This document shows positions 50,534 to 60,424 of a DNA stretch of 64,000 bases, in pieces. Every line of letters starts with the position of its first letter. Positions within the stretch are counted from its first letter, which is position 1. This DNA comes from Arenimonas composti TR7-09 = DSM 18010. GTDB taxonomy: Bacteria; Pseudomonadota; Gammaproteobacteria; Xanthomonadales; Xanthomonadaceae. The position numbers and the translations under genes were made by a program. Where the stretch lies: positions 20,975-84,974 of the forward strand of contig NZ_AUFF01000009.1 of the NCBI RefSeq assembly GCF_000426365.1, written 5' to 3'. Under the pieces are notes generated by a model. That model made no database searches, was not told where the DNA came from, and saw only the letters and a program-made list of their open reading frames with translations.

Positions 50534-51208
50534 TCATACCGCCCCCAGGCGTGCCATCGAGCAGGGCGGCCCGTCGCCGATCACGAAATGGTCGAGCACG
50601 CGCACGTCGACCAGGGCCAGCGCCTGCTTCAGCCGGCTGGTCACCGCGCGGTCGGCGGTGCTCGGCTCGGCACTGCCCGACGGGTGGTTGTGGCCGAGGA
50701 TCACCGCGGCGGCGTTGTGCGCCAGGCAGCGCTGCACGACTTCGCGGGGATGCACCTCGGCACCGTCCAGGGTGCCGCGGAACAGTTCCTCGAAGGCGAT
50801 GACCCGGTGCCGGGTGTCCAGGAACAGGCAGGCGAAGACTTCGTAGGGCAGGGCGCGCAGCCGCCGCGCCAGGTAGTCGCCGGCCCGCGACGGGTCGGTC
50901 AACGCCTCGCCGCGGGCGAGGCCCTGGGCGAGGTGGCGGGTGCCCAGCTCGAGCGCCCCGGACAGCAGGCACGCGCGCGCCGGGCCGATGCCCGGGCGTG
51001 CCGCCAGCGTGGCCGCCGGCAGGTCGAGCAGGGCGCGCAGGTTGCCATGCTGCTCGAGCAGGCGGCGGCCGAGATCCACCGCGGTGAGCCCGCGCGTGCC
51101 GGAACCGAGGAACAGCGCCAGCAGCTCGGCATCCGACAGCTGGTTGGGGCCGCAGGCGAGCAGCTTTTCGCGGGGACGTTCGGATTCGGGCCAGTCGCGC
51201 AGTCGCAT
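50534..51208 (-). CDS. radC: RadC-family JAB/MPN protein
   Basis: 224 residues from the ATG at 51208 ([20 protein letters not shown]), the family start; the 48-residue upstream extension is rejected. A helix-hairpin-helix region ([15 protein letters not shown]) is followed by the JAMM motif ([12 protein letters not shown], then [18 protein letters not shown]). Despite its name, a repair role for RadC is unproven. It is divergent from coaBC, 94 bases apart, as in many proteobacteria. Confidence 0.94.
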   Translation of the reverse strand: MRLRDWPESERPREKLLACGPNQLSDAELLALFLGSGTRGLTAVDLGRRLLEQHGNLRALLDLPAATLAARPGIGPARACLLSGALELGTRHLAQGLARGEALTDPSRAGDYLARRLRALPYEVFACLFLDTRHRVIAFEELFRGTLDGAEVHPREVVQRCLAHNAAAVILGHNHPSGSAEPSTADRAVTSRLKQALALVDVRVLDHFVIGDGPPCSMARLGAV

Positions 51209-51302
51209 GCCGACAGCGTGCCGGTGGCGGCGACCGCCGGCGTCGGGGCGATTCCGGGCATCGGGTAAGCTGGGCGCCGACGTGACGGTAGGGAAATTCC
51301 GC

Positions 51303-52508
51303 ATGCCTGCATTGCAGGGACAGCGTGTGCTGCTCGGGGTGAGCGGCGGCATCGCCGCCTACAAATCGGCGGACCTCGTGCGCCGCCTGCGCGACGCCGG
51401 CGCCGAGGTCCGGGTCGTGATGACCGCCTCCGCGCTGCAGTTCGTCGGCGCGCCGACCTTCCAGGCGCTGTCCGGGAATCCGGTGCGCAGTTCGCTCTGG
51501 GACGAAGCGGCGGAAGCGGCGATGGGCCACATCGAGCTCGCGCGCTGGGCGACCCGGGTGCTGGTCGCACCGGCCAGCGCGAACACCCTGGCGAAGCTGG
51601 CGCATGGCCGCGCCGACGACCTGCTGTCGACCCTGTGCCTGGCCACCGAGGCGCCGCTGCTGCTGGCGCCGGCGATGAACCGGGTGATGTGGGCCAATCC
51701 GGCGACGCAGGCCAACGTCGCCACCCTGCGCAGCCGCGGGGTCGCGATCCTCGGCCCGGCCGCCGGCGGCCAGGCCTGCGGCGAGACCGGCGAAGGCCGC
51801 ATGCTCGAGCCGCTGGAACTGGTCGCGGCCCTGGCCGACGGCCTGGCGCCGCCGCGGCTCGCCGGGCGCCGGCTGCTGATCAGCGCCGGCCCGACCTTCG
51901 AAGACCTCGACCCAGTGCGTTTCGTCGGCAACCGCAGTTCCGGGAAGATGGGTTTCGCGCTGGCCGCCGCGGCACGGGCGATGGGGGCCGACGTCACCCT
52001 CGTCGCCGGCCAGGTGGCGCTGGCGACCCCGCCCGGGGTCCGCCGCATCGACGTTCGCCGCGCCGCCGAGATGCAGGCGGCGGTGCTCGCCGCGCTTCCC
52101 GGCCAGGACGCCTATATCGGCGCCGCCGCGGTCGCCGACTACGCCCCGGCGGAAACCGCCAGGCAGAAGATCAAGAAGAAGGAGGAGCGGCTGGCGCTGG
52201 AACTGGTGCGCACGCCCGACATCCTCGCCGCGGTCGCGGCGCACCCGCAGCGGCCGCGGCTCGTCGTCGGCTTCGCCGCCGAGACCGCCGACCTCGAGAC
52301 CTACGCGCGCGGCAAGCTCGCGGCCAAGGGGCTCGACCTGATCGCCGCCAACGACGTCTCCCGCGCCGACCGCGGCTTCGAAGCCGACGACAACGCGCTG
52401 ACCGTGTTCTGGCGCGACGGCCGGCACGAGATCGCGCATGCGCCGAAGGCCCAGGTCGCGCGCGCGCTGCTGTCGCTGGTCGCCGACCGGCTGGAGACGG
52501 GACGATGA
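51303..52508 (+). CDS. coaBC: Bifunctional phosphopantothenoylcysteine decarboxylase/synthetase
   Basis: 401 residues from the ATG at 51303. The CoaC half has [30 protein letters not shown] and the [13 protein letters not shown] active-site Cys. The CoaB half begins near [20 protein letters not shown] and has the [12 protein letters not shown] and KIKKKEERL motifs. It performs two steps from pantothenate to coenzyme A. It overlaps dut by four bases (ATGA). Confidence 0.97.
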   Translation: MPALQGQRVLLGVSGGIAAYKSADLVRRLRDAGAEVRVVMTASALQFVGAPTFQALSGNPVRSSLWDEAAEAAMGHIELARWATRVLVAPASANTLAKLAHGRADDLLSTLCLATEAPLLLAPAMNRVMWANPATQANVATLRSRGVAILGPAAGGQACGETGEGRMLEPLELVAALADGLAPPRLAGRRLLISAGPTFEDLDPVRFVGNRSSGKMGFALAAAARAMGADVTLVAGQVALATPPGVRRIDVRRAAEMQAAVLAALPGQDAYIGAAAVADYAPAETARQKIKKKEERLALELVRTPDILAAVAAHPQRPRLVVGFAAETADLETYARGKLAAKGLDLIAANDVSRADRGFEADDNALTVFWRDGRHEIAHAPKAQVARALLSLVADRLETGR

Positions 52509-52963
52509 ACCGCGAGGTCGAGTTCCGCCTGCTCGATGCGCGCCTGGGACGCGATTTCCCGCTGCCGGACTACGCCACCGCGCAGTCGGCCGGCATGGAC
52601 CTGCGGGCGATGGTGGACCAGTCCCTGGAACTCGCGCCGGGCGAGGCGCAGCTGGTCCCCTCGGGCCTTGCGATCCATCTCGGCGACCCGGCGATGTGCG
52701 CGGTGATCCTGCCGCGCTCCGGCCTCGGCCATAAGCAGGGGCTGGTGCTCGGGAATCTCGTGGGCCTGATCGACGCCGACTACCAGGGCCCGCTGATGGT
52801 GAGCCTCTGGAATCGCGGCCGCTTACCCGTCACCATCGCGCCAGGGGATCGAATCGCCCAGCTGGTGTTCCTGCCCGTCGTCCGGGCGGTGCTGCGCCAG
52901 GTGGACGCGTTCGCGGAAAGCGGACGCGGCCAGGGCGGCTTCGGCCATACGGGCGTGCGCTGA
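52505..52963 (+). CDS. dut: dUTP diphosphatase
   Basis: 152 residues. [11 protein letters not shown], the [10 protein letters not shown] motif, [17 protein letters not shown] and [12 protein letters not shown] are motifs 1-4, and [11 protein letters not shown] is motif 5. The trimeric enzyme hydrolyses dUTP to dUMP and keeps uracil out of DNA. It is coupled to coaBC, and the phosphomannomutase gene follows 31 bases later. Confidence 0.97.
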   Translation: MNREVEFRLLDARLGRDFPLPDYATAQSAGMDLRAMVDQSLELAPGEAQLVPSGLAIHLGDPAMCAVILPRSGLGHKQGLVLGNLVGLIDADYQGPLMVSLWNRGRLPVTIAPGDRIAQLVFLPVVRAVLRQVDAFAESGRGQGGFGHTGVR

Positions 52964-52994
52964 GTCCGGGCGCCATCCGAATCCAGGGGGAAGC

Positions 52995-55295
52995 ATGAAA
53001 TTGTCCGGGGTACCCGCGCTGAAACTGCCGCTGCTCGGCGCCGTGCTGGCGCTGCTCGCCGCCGGCTGGTTCGGCTGGATGGGCTGGCTCACCGCATCGA
53101 GCGAGAACGCGGCCGCACAGGCGGGACTGGCGCGCGCCCAGCTCGCCGAGACCTTGATGGCCAAGGTGCAGGCGGAACGCTCCCGGCTCGACGCCGTGCG
53201 CGAACGCATCGCCCTGACCACGGCGCTGCGCCGCGGCGACCGGGTCGCCGCCGAGCAGGTCGTCAACAGCGGCTGGGAAGGGCTGGAAGTGGTCGAGTGG
53301 CACGACGTCGGCCTGGACGCCGCCTATGCCGACGCCGCGAAGTTCGGTTACGGCAAACTCGGCCTGCTCGAGGAGGCGCTCGACCAGAACGGTGCGGTGG
53401 CCGCGGTGATCCTCGACGGCGGTGGCCCGCGCTTCGCGCTCGCCGCGCCGGTGTCGGACGCGGGCCGGGTGCTGACGCTGGTCTACCTGCGCATGCCGCT
53501 GGAGACGCTCACCGCGCCGATCAACCAGCACGATCCCGGTCCGGGCTATTACGCGCTTCGCCTGGGCCGCCACAACGTCGTCGAAATCGGCGACACCGGG
53601 CTGTCGGGCGCCGCCGAACAGGGCGCCGTGCGCGTGCCTGGCACGACGATGCGGGTCGTGTCGACGGTGCCGCCGCCGCCGAGCAATCTCGGCGCGTTCC
53701 CCAATTTCCTGCTCGCCGCGCTGTGCCTCGTGGTCGCGTTCGCGCTGCTGATGCTGCCGCGGCTGAAGGGCCTGCGCCTGCAGCGCGTCGCCACCGAGGA
53801 ACCCGCGGCGGTGACCGCGCACGAACCGACGCTGGCCGAGCTGGCGGCGCAGCCGCCGCCGGAGCCGGCGAAGCCCGTCGCGCGCGCCGACACCGCGCCG
53901 GTGGTGGTGCGGGCGATGCTCGACCGCGGCATCTTCCGGGCCTACGACATCCGCGGCATCGTCGGGAAGACCCTGGATGCCGAGACCGCGCGCCTGATCG
54001 GCCAGGCCATCGGTACGGTCATGCACAAGCAGGACGCGAAGACGATCGTCGTCGGCCGCGACGGCAGGCTGTCGTCGCCGCAGATGGCCGCGGCGCTGAT
54101 CGAAGGCCTGCAGGCCGCCGGCCGCGACGTGATCGACATCGGCGAGGCACCGACGCCGGTGACCTATTTCGCCGCCTACCAGCTGCGTGCCGGCTCCTGC
54201 GTGTCGGTGACCGGCAGCCACAATCCGCCGGACTACAACGGCTTCAAGATCGTGGTGGAGGGCGAGACCCTCGCCGGCGACGCCATCCAGGACCTGTACG
54301 AGCGGATCGCCGAGAACAAGCTGCACGCGGCCCGTGATCCGGGCCTGGTGACCCGCCGCGACGTCGCCGACGACTACGTCCAGCGCATCGCCGGCGACAT
54401 CCAGATCGAACGCCGCCTGCGCGTGGTCATCGATTGCGGCAACGGCATCGCCGGTGCGATCGCGCCGCGCCTGCTGACCGAGATCGGCGCCGACGTCGAG
54501 GAGCTGTACTGCGAGGTCGACGGCACGTTCCCGAACCACCATCCGGACCCGAGCGAGCCGGACAACCTGCACGACCTGATCCAGGTCGTGAAGCGCACCG
54601 GTGCCGACCTCGGCCTGGCCTTCGACGGCGACGGTGACCGCCTCGGCGTGGTCACCCGCGACGGCGAGATGATCTTCCCCGACCGGCTGCTGATGCTGTT
54701 CGCGGCCGATGTGCTGGAGCGCAACCCCGGCGCCTGCGTGATCTACGACGTGAAGTGCACCGGCCATCTGGCGATGCACATCCTGCGCCACGGCGGCAGC
54801 CCGCTGATGTGGAAGACCGGGCACTCGCTGATCAAGGCGAAGATGCGCGAGACCGAAGCCGAGCTCGCCGGAGAGATGAGCGGTCACTTCTTCTTCCGCG
54901 AGCGCTGGTACGGCTTCGACGACGGCATCTACGCGGCGGCGCGCCTGCTCGAGATCCTGTCCTCGCGGCCGGAGACGCCGCAGGAGATCTTCGACACTCT
55001 GCCGAAGGGCGTGTCGACGCCGGAACTGAAGATCCCGATGGCCGAGGAAGGCGCGCAGTACGACTTCATCGATCGCTTCCTGAGCGTCGCGAAGTTCGAC
55101 GGTGCCCGCATCGCGACCATCGACGGCCTGCGTGCCGACTGGCCGGATGGCTGGGGCCTGGTGCGCGCGTCGAATACGACGCCGGTGCTGGTGCTGCGTT
55201 TCGATGCGCGCGATGGCGACGCGCTGGAGCGGATCAAGTCGGCCTTCCGCGAGCAGCTGCTCGCGGTGGATCCGGAACTGCAGCTGCCGTTCTGA
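52995..55295 (+). CDS. AlgC-type phosphomannomutase/phosphoglucomutase with N-terminal membrane region
   Basis: 766 residues. Residues 1-300 are an extra N-terminal region with a helix near 12-32, an extracytoplasmic-looking domain and a second helix near 233-255 (FPNFLLAALCLVVAFALLML). The catalytic part begins near 308 (GIFRAYDIRGIV). Its phosphoserine loop SVTGSHNPPDYNG lies near 407 and the metal site FDGDGDRLG near 541. It interconverts hexose 6- and 1-phosphates for LPS and exopolysaccharide precursors. Long forms occur in pseudomonads and xanthomonads, so this is not an artefact. Confidence 0.92.
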   Translation: MKLSGVPALKLPLLGAVLALLAAGWFGWMGWLTASSENAAAQAGLARAQLAETLMAKVQAERSRLDAVRERIALTTALRRGDRVAAEQVVNSGWEGLEVVEWHDVGLDAAYADAAKFGYGKLGLLEEALDQNGAVAAVILDGGGPRFALAAPVSDAGRVLTLVYLRMPLETLTAPINQHDPGPGYYALRLGRHNVVEIGDTGLSGAAEQGAVRVPGTTMRVVSTVPPPPSNLGAFPNFLLAALCLVVAFALLMLPRLKGLRLQRVATEEPAAVTAHEPTLAELAAQPPPEPAKPVARADTAPVVVRAMLDRGIFRAYDIRGIVGKTLDAETARLIGQAIGTVMHKQDAKTIVVGRDGRLSSPQMAAALIEGLQAAGRDVIDIGEAPTPVTYFAAYQLRAGSCVSVTGSHNPPDYNGFKIVVEGETLAGDAIQDLYERIAENKLHAARDPGLVTRRDVADDYVQRIAGDIQIERRLRVVIDCGNGIAGAIAPRLLTEIGADVEELYCEVDGTFPNHHPDPSEPDNLHDLIQVVKRTGADLGLAFDGDGDRLGVVTRDGEMIFPDRLLMLFAADVLERNPGACVIYDVKCTGHLAMHILRHGGSPLMWKTGHSLIKAKMRETEAELAGEMSGHFFFRERWYGFDDGIYAAARLLEILSSRPETPQEIFDTLPKGVSTPELKIPMAEEGAQYDFIDRFLSVAKFDGARIATIDGLRADWPDGWGLVRASNTTPVLVLRFDARDGDALERIKSAFREQLLAVDPELQLPF

Positions 55296-55308
55296 GCCGA
55301 CCGCTGCG

Positions 55309-55333
55309 GGCCACGACGGCGACCGCCGTGGCC
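55309..55333. terminator. Hairpin between convergent algC-type and DUF4124 genes
   Basis: GGCCACGACGGC pairs with ACCGCCGTGGCC with one or two mismatches. There is no T tract. It lies in the 55-base convergent gap and may serve both transcripts. Confidence 0.4.
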
Positions 55334-55350
55334 TGGCCCCCGACCTGGCC

Positions 55351-56025
55351 TCAGCCGGACGTCGGCGGCGTCGCGCCGGCCGCGGAACGCGTCGGCGGCG
55401 CGTCCTCACCACGCAGCTCGTGGAAGCGCGTCACCAGGCGCTCCACCTCGCCGTCGAGGTCGACGAGCTCGGCCTGCTTCACGATCAGCATCTGCTGCTG
55501 CTTGCCGATTTCCCGGTGCAGTTCCCGGATGGTGTTGACCTGGGTCGCGCCGACGGCGCGCCCGGCCAGCTCGGCCTCGGCCGCCTGCGCGAGCAGGCTG
55601 GTGAGGCTGTCGCGCTGGCCGGCGATCGCGGCCTCGATCGCCTCGAGCGTCTGGTTCAGCAGCTCCTGGCGCAGCCGGAACGAGCGGCGCAGGTCGTCCT
55701 CGGTCTGGAAGGAGCCCAGCATCGCCTGTTCGGTCTGCAGCGCCTTCTCGGCGGCGGCGCGTTCGGCGGCGGCCGCGGCTTCCTGCGCCTCGAGCGCGGC
55801 GCGCTCCTCGGCGGTCAGCGCGCGGTCGATCGTCGCGGTGACACGGCCGCTGGTGGCGCTGATCTCGGAGCGCGCCTGGTCGACCGCTTCGGGCGGCAGC
55901 GCGTCGCTGAACTGCACCTTCCCGTCCTTGTCGACCCAGCGGTAGAGCTTGCGCTGCTGCGCATCGGCGGTGCCGACCAGCACGAGCGCCGCGACCAGGG
56001 CGGCGAACAGCTTCTGCGGTTTCAT
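55351..56025 (-). CDS. DUF4124-domain exported coiled-coil protein
   Basis: 224 residues from the ATG at 56025. The signal peptide MKPQKLFAALVAALVLVGTADA is followed by the DUF4124 motif LYRWVDKDGKVQFSDALPPE. A long Ala/Glu/Gln-rich coiled coil covers about 80-210 and ends in a short disordered tail. Function is unknown; the domain is common in periplasmic proteins. It lies 13 bases downstream of pyrE. Confidence 0.88.
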   Translation of the reverse strand: MKPQKLFAALVAALVLVGTADAQQRKLYRWVDKDGKVQFSDALPPEAVDQARSEISATSGRVTATIDRALTAEERAALEAQEAAAAAERAAAEKALQTEQAMLGSFQTEDDLRRSFRLRQELLNQTLEAIEAAIAGQRDSLTSLLAQAAEAELAGRAVGATQVNTIRELHREIGKQQQMLIVKQAELVDLDGEVERLVTRFHELRGEDAPPTRSAAGATPPTSG

Positions 56026-56038
56026 CGGCGTCTCCCCT

Positions 56039-56692
56039 TCATTCCCCGGGCTGGCTGCCATAGCGGGCACGATACCCCTCGAGCGCCGGCTTGTGCGCGG
56101 CCAGGTCCGGCCGCTCGTCGGCGCGCGCGAGCAGGTCGTCGAGACCCGCGATCGCCAGCACCGGAATCCCGAACTCCGCCGACACTTCCTGGGCCGCCGA
56201 ACGGCTGCCCTGCTGGCCGCGCTCCTGCCGGTCCAGCGCGATCAGCACGCCGCAGGGCTCGCCGCCGGCGGCGCGGATGATCGCGATCGATTCCCGGATC
56301 GCGGTGCCGGCGGTGATCACGTCGTCGACGATCAGCACCCGTCCGCGCACCGGCGCGCCGATCAGCTGGCCGCCCTCGCCGTGGTCCTTGGCTTCCTTGC
56401 GGTTGAAGGCCACCGGCACGTCGTGGCCGCGGCCGGCGAGCGCCACCGCGACCGTCGTCGCCAGCGGGATGCCCTTGTAGGCAGGCCCGAACAGCATGTC
56501 GAAGCCGAGGCCCGAGGCGAGCAGCGCGTCGGCATAACACTCGCCCAGATGCGCCAGCGCGGCGCCGGTGTCGAACAGCCCGGCATTGAAGAAGTAGGGG
56601 CTGGTGCGTCCCGACTTCAGGGTGAATTCGCCGAAGCGCAGCACGCCGCGCTGCAGGGCGAGGTCGAGGAAACGGCGCTGGTGGTCGAGCAC
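56039..56692 (-). CDS. pyrE: Orotate phosphoribosyltransferase
   Basis: 217 residues if started at the GTG at 56692, which gives [21 protein letters not shown] as in the family. A GTG at 56743 would add 17 residues with no family match, so the start is uncertain. [29 protein letters not shown] and the PRPP motif [13 protein letters not shown] are clear. It makes OMP from orotate for UMP synthesis. It is divergent from xth. Confidence 0.94.
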   Translation of the reverse strand: MLDHQRRFLDLALQRGVLRFGEFTLKSGRTSPYFFNAGLFDTGAALAHLGECYADALLASGLGFDMLFGPAYKGIPLATTVAVALAGRGHDVPVAFNRKEAKDHGEGGQLIGAPVRGRVLIVDDVITAGTAIRESIAIIRAAGGEPCGVLIALDRQERGQQGSRSAAQEVSAEFGIPVLAIAGLDDLLARADERPDLAAHKPALEGYRARYGSQPGE

Positions 56693-56805
56693 GTGGGCGA
56701 TCCGCGATGGGTCGCGCGCATTGTGCAACACGCGGCGATGCACGCGCAGCGCGGCGCGCGTTTCGGCTAGGCTTCACCGGTCGCGCCTGCCGGACCGTTC
56801 CCCCA

Positions 56806-57573
56806 GTGAAGATCGTCAGTTTCAACGCCAACGGGCTGCGCTCGGCGGCGAACAAGGGCTTCCTCGAATGGCTGCCCGGGCTCGACGCCGATTTCGTCTG
56901 CATCCAGGAGACCAAGGCGCAGGAGCACCAGCTGCGCGTGCCCGAGCTGCTGCCGCCCGGCTACACCGCCTTCTTCCGCGACGCCAGCACGAAGAAGGGC
57001 TACAGCGGCGTCGGCATCTACACCCGGCGCGAACCCGACGAAGTGATCACCGGCCTCGGCTGGGAACCCTTCGACGAGGAAGGTCGCTGGCTGGAGCTGC
57101 GCTTCGGCAAGCTCAGCGTGGTGTCGATGTACTTCCCGTCCGGCAGCTCCGGCGACGAACGCCAGAACTTCAAGTTCGCCTGCATGGACTGGATCCTGCC
57201 GATCTTCGATGCGTACCTGGCCTCCGGCCGCGACGTCGTCATCTGCGGTGACTGGAACATCGTGCACACCCGCAAGGACATCCGGAACTGGACCTCGAAC
57301 CAGAAGAACTCCGGCTGCCTGCCGCAGGAGCGCGCCTGGCTCGACCTGCTGTTCCACGACCGCGGCTGGGTCGACAGCTACCGCCACCTGCGTCCGGACG
57401 GCGAGGACTACACCTGGTGGAGCCAGCGGGGCGCCGCGCGCGCCAAGAACGTCGGCTGGCGCATCGATTACCAGGTGGTCACGCCCTCGCTGCGGCCGCG
57501 GCTGAAATCCTGCGCGATCTTCCCGGAGCCGCGCTTCTCCGACCACGCGCCCTACCTGGTCGAATACGAATGA
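56806..57573 (+). CDS. xth: Exodeoxyribonuclease III
   Basis: 255 residues from the GTG at 56806 (VKIVSFNANGLRSA). FVCIQETKAQ carries the metal-binding Glu, GDWNIVHTRKDI the active Asp/Asn, and RIDYQVVTP and PRFSDHAPYLVEYE the terminal catalytic Asp-His pair. It acts on apurinic/apyrimidinic sites and 3' ends in base excision repair. Its stop overlaps the next gene's start as ATGA. Confidence 0.95.
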   Translation: MKIVSFNANGLRSAANKGFLEWLPGLDADFVCIQETKAQEHQLRVPELLPPGYTAFFRDASTKKGYSGVGIYTRREPDEVITGLGWEPFDEEGRWLELRFGKLSVVSMYFPSGSSGDERQNFKFACMDWILPIFDAYLASGRDVVICGDWNIVHTRKDIRNWTSNQKNSGCLPQERAWLDLLFHDRGWVDSYRHLRPDGEDYTWWSQRGAARAKNVGWRIDYQVVTPSLRPRLKSCAIFPEPRFSDHAPYLVEYE

Positions 57574-58892
57574 GCACATCGACCCCGGGGCGCGCCGCCC
57601 GCCTGCGCGACGGCATCCGCCCCTACCTGCAGCGGGAGCCGCTGGCGGCGCTGATGCTCGGCATCTCCTCGGGTTTCCCGTACGCGATGATCGGCGCGAC
57701 GCTGACCACGCGGCTGGCCCAGGACGGCATCGACAAGAAGAGCATCACGACCTTCTCGCTGGCCTTCCTCGTCTACAACATCAAGTTCCTGTGGGCGCCG
57801 CTGGTCGACGGCGCCCGGCTGCCGCTGCTCGGCCGGCTCGGCCAGCGCGTGTCCTGGCTGGTGTTCGCCGGCGCGCTGGTGATGGCGGCGGTGGCGTGGC
57901 TGGCCCTGCTCGACCCGCGCGCCGACCTCGTCACCTTCGCCTTCGCGGCGGTGGCGGTGGGCGCGGCCGGCGCGACCTTCGACATCGTCATCGACGCCTA
58001 CCGCATCGAGCTGTTGCGGCCCGAGCAGCTGGGCGTCGGTTCCGGCATGTCGCAGTACGGCTGGCGCATCGGTTCGGTCGCCGCGGGGTCGCTGGCGCTG
58101 TTCCTCGCCGCCGACCACGGCTGGCAGCTGGCCTACCTGGCCTGCGCGGTCTTCGCGTTGCCGGCGATGCTGACCGGGCTGGTCGTCGGCGAACCGCCGC
58201 GGCGCAAGGTCGTGATCGTCGCGCAGGGCCTGCGGCAGATGCTCGATTCGGTGGCCGGGCCGCTGCTGGAGTTCTTCCGCCGCCGCGGCGCGCTGCTGGT
58301 GCTGCTGTTCGTGCTGGTGCACAAGATCGGCGACACGCTGGCGAACCTGACGCTGCGGCTGCTGCTCGACGACCTCGGCTTCAGCAACCAGGAGATCGCC
58401 ACCTGGGATGTCGGCGTCGGTTTCTTCGCGCTGCTGGCCGGCATCTTCGTCGGCGGCTTCCTGTACTCGTGGCTCGGCATGAAGCGCTCCGTGCTGATCG
58501 CGCTCGTGCTGATGGCGGTGTCGAACCTGAGCTTCGCCTGGCTGGCGCTGCAGGGGCATTCCAACCTGCTGCTCGGCTTCACGATCGGCTTCGAGAACCT
58601 CGCCAGCGGCATCGGCGGCGTGGTCGTGGTCGCCTACCTGTCGGCGCTGTGCAACCTGGCGTTCACCGCGACCCAGTTCGCGCTGCTGTCGGCGGCGTCG
58701 AGCGTCGTCGGCCGCTTCGTCACCGGCACCACCGCGGGCGCGCTGATCGAGGCGCTCGGCTACGTGCAGTTCTACCTGCTGACGACGTTGATCGCGCTGC
58801 CGGGCGTGCTGCTCTACCTGTTCATGCTGCGCGCGGGGCTCATCGAACGCTCGCTGGGCGACGCCGGCAGCGGCCACGGCGGCCAGCGTTGA
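57570..58892 (+). CDS. AmpG-family MFS transporter (muropeptide permease-like)
   Basis: 440 residues with about 12 to 14 hydrophobic helices. The LMLGISSGFPYAMIGATLTTRL and LVYNIKFLWAPLVDG motifs, and DIVIDAYRIELLRPEQLGVGSGM, are typical of AmpG. Members import anhydromuropeptides into the cytoplasm for wall recycling and influence beta-lactamase induction. A recycling kinase, anmK, is encoded two genes away, which supports this reading. It overlaps xth by four bases. Confidence 0.9.
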   Translation: MSTSTPGRAARLRDGIRPYLQREPLAALMLGISSGFPYAMIGATLTTRLAQDGIDKKSITTFSLAFLVYNIKFLWAPLVDGARLPLLGRLGQRVSWLVFAGALVMAAVAWLALLDPRADLVTFAFAAVAVGAAGATFDIVIDAYRIELLRPEQLGVGSGMSQYGWRIGSVAAGSLALFLAADHGWQLAYLACAVFALPAMLTGLVVGEPPRRKVVIVAQGLRQMLDSVAGPLLEFFRRRGALLVLLFVLVHKIGDTLANLTLRLLLDDLGFSNQEIATWDVGVGFFALLAGIFVGGFLYSWLGMKRSVLIALVLMAVSNLSFAWLALQGHSNLLLGFTIGFENLASGIGGVVVVAYLSALCNLAFTATQFALLSAASSVVGRFVTGTTAGALIEALGYVQFYLLTTLIALPGVLLYLFMLRAGLIERSLGDAGSGHGGQR

Positions 58893-58917
58893 TCACGTTC
58901 GCGTGAAGGAAGCGGGC

Positions 58918-58945
58918 TTGCAGTCGGTGTCGCCGCACGTATCCT
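58918..58945 (+). promoter_or_regulatory. Promoter of the RHH-like gene
   Basis: TTGCAG (58918-58923), a 16-base spacer and TATCCT (58940-58945) lie 25 bases before the ATG at 58971. Confidence 0.5.
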
Positions 58946-58970
58946 GAGCCTCCCCCGAAGGCGCTTTCCC

Positions 58971-59282
58971 ATGGCCGATTTCCTGCTTCGCGACATCGAC
59001 GAGCGGGTCGCAGAGCGCGTCAAGGAACTGGCGCGCCAGAAGGGATGGCCGCTCAACGACGTGCTGCTGCACCTGATCAAGCAGGCACTGGGCCTGGTCG
59101 AACCGGAACCGCCGCCGGTACCCGGCGACATCGCCCGGCTGTCGGGCGCATGGAACGACGAGGAGGCGCGCGCCTTCGAGGCCGCGATGGCCGCCCTCAG
59201 CGGGCTGCCCGACGATGCGCCGGCCTACGTCGGCGAGGAGCGCCGTCTCGGGCCGGACCGCCGCAAGTTCCCGCGCGACTAG
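58971..59282 (+). CDS. Small protein with ribbon-helix-helix-like N-terminus
   Basis: 103 residues. The first 45 (FLLRDIDERVAERVKELARQ, then a KGWPLNDVLLHLIKQAL segment) resemble the ribbon-helix-helix DNA-binding fold of FitA-like antitoxins. The C-terminal half is acidic with a PDDAPAYVGEERRLGPDRRKF end. No toxin gene is adjacent: upstream is the AmpG-like gene and downstream the convergent anmK, which overlaps by four bases. It may be an orphan regulator, and function is unknown. Confidence 0.7.
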   Translation: MADFLLRDIDERVAERVKELARQKGWPLNDVLLHLIKQALGLVEPEPPPVPGDIARLSGAWNDEEARAFEAAMAALSGLPDDAPAYVGEERRLGPDRRKFPRD

Positions 59283-60421
59283 GCGCGCCAGATCCCGCCG
59301 AGTACCCGCGGCCCCGCCGCGCCGGTGACCGAGGGCCGGTTGCCGGGGCGGCCGGCGAGCGTTTCCCGCGCCAACCACGCGAAGCCGGCCGCTTCGACGA
59401 AGTCGGGATCGACGCCGGCGGCCGCGGTGCTGGTGACCGCGACGTCCGGCAGCCGAGCGGCGAGCCGCCGCAGCAGCAGCGGGTTGTGTACACCGCCGCC
59501 GCAGACCAGCAGCCGGCGGGCGGTCGGCAGGGTCGCGCGCAGGGCCTCCGCGACGGTGGCAGCGGTCAGTTCGCAGAGGCTTGCCTGCACGTCTTCCGGC
59601 GCCGGCAGCGGCGCACCGCGGCTGCGCAGCCATGCGAGCTGGAACTGGTCACGGCCGGTCGACTTCGGTGGTGGCGCAGCGAACCAGGGGTCGGACCGCA
59701 ACCGCCCCAGCAGCGCCTCGTCGACGCGGCCGGTGGCGGCGAACGCGGCATCGCGGTCGTAGGCTTCGCCACGCTGTTCGCGGATCCACGCGTCCATCAG
59801 CGCGTTGGCGGGGCCGGTGTCGAAGCCGCGCACGTCGCCGGAGCGCGGCAGCAGCGTCAGGTTGGCGATGCCGCCGAGGTTGAGCACCGCGCGGTCCTCG
59901 CCGGCATCGGCGAACAGCGCGGCATGGAAGGCCGGCATCAGTGGCGCGCCCTGGCCGCCGGCGGCCACGTCGCGGCGGCGGAAGTCGGCGACGACGGTGA
60001 TGCCGGTGCGTTCGGCGATCACGTTCGGGTCGCCGAGCTGCCAGGTGAACGGGGCGGCGCCGCGCGGATCGTGGCGCAGCGTCTGGCCGTGCGAGCCGAT
60101 CGCGCGCACCGCCGGGGCGGCGATGCCGGCTTCGGCCAGCACGCGCATGGCGGCGTCGGCGAAGGCGTGGCCGAGGCGGGTGTCGAGGCGTCCGAGATCG
60201 TCCGGGTGCACTTCCGCCTGCGCCTGCGACCACGCCAGCACGTCGCGGGCGACGTCGTCCGGCAGCGGCAGCGTGCGTGCATGCAGGAGTCTGGCGCCGT
60301 CGGCGAAATCCATCAGCGCGACATCGATGCCGTCGGCGCTCGTGCCCGACATCAGCCCAAGAAAAAGCCCGCCGGGTTCGCCGGCGGGCAACGCATCCGC
60401 GGGGTGCTGCGGTCCTGTCAT
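59279..60421 (-). CDS. anmK: Anhydro-N-acetylmuramic acid kinase
   Basis: 380 residues. The phosphate-binding LFLGLMSGTSADGIDVAL, IGSHGQTLRHDP, NLGGIANLTLLP, GFDTGPANALMDAW and the LLVCGGGVHNPLLLRRL motif are diagnostic. It phosphorylates anhydro-MurNAc to MurNAc-6-P in peptidoglycan recycling. It starts three bases after the M23 peptidase stop, so the two wall genes form an operon. Confidence 0.96.
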   Translation of the reverse strand: MTGPQHPADALPAGEPGGLFLGLMSGTSADGIDVALMDFADGARLLHARTLPLPDDVARDVLAWSQAQAEVHPDDLGRLDTRLGHAFADAAMRVLAEAGIAAPAVRAIGSHGQTLRHDPRGAAPFTWQLGDPNVIAERTGITVVADFRRRDVAAGGQGAPLMPAFHAALFADAGEDRAVLNLGGIANLTLLPRSGDVRGFDTGPANALMDAWIREQRGEAYDRDAAFAATGRVDEALLGRLRSDPWFAAPPPKSTGRDQFQLAWLRSRGAPLPAPEDVQASLCELTAATVAEALRATLPTARRLLVCGGGVHNPLLLRRLAARLPDVAVTSTAAAGVDPDFVEAAGFAWLARETLAGRPGNRPSVTGAAGPRVLGGIWRA

Positions 60422-60424
60422 GCG

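Noticed and set aside
59149..59282. Toxin-antitoxin pair formed by the RHH-like gene and anmK
   Set aside because: anmK is a complete peptidoglycan-recycling kinase on the opposite strand in an operon with the M23 peptidase, not a toxin.
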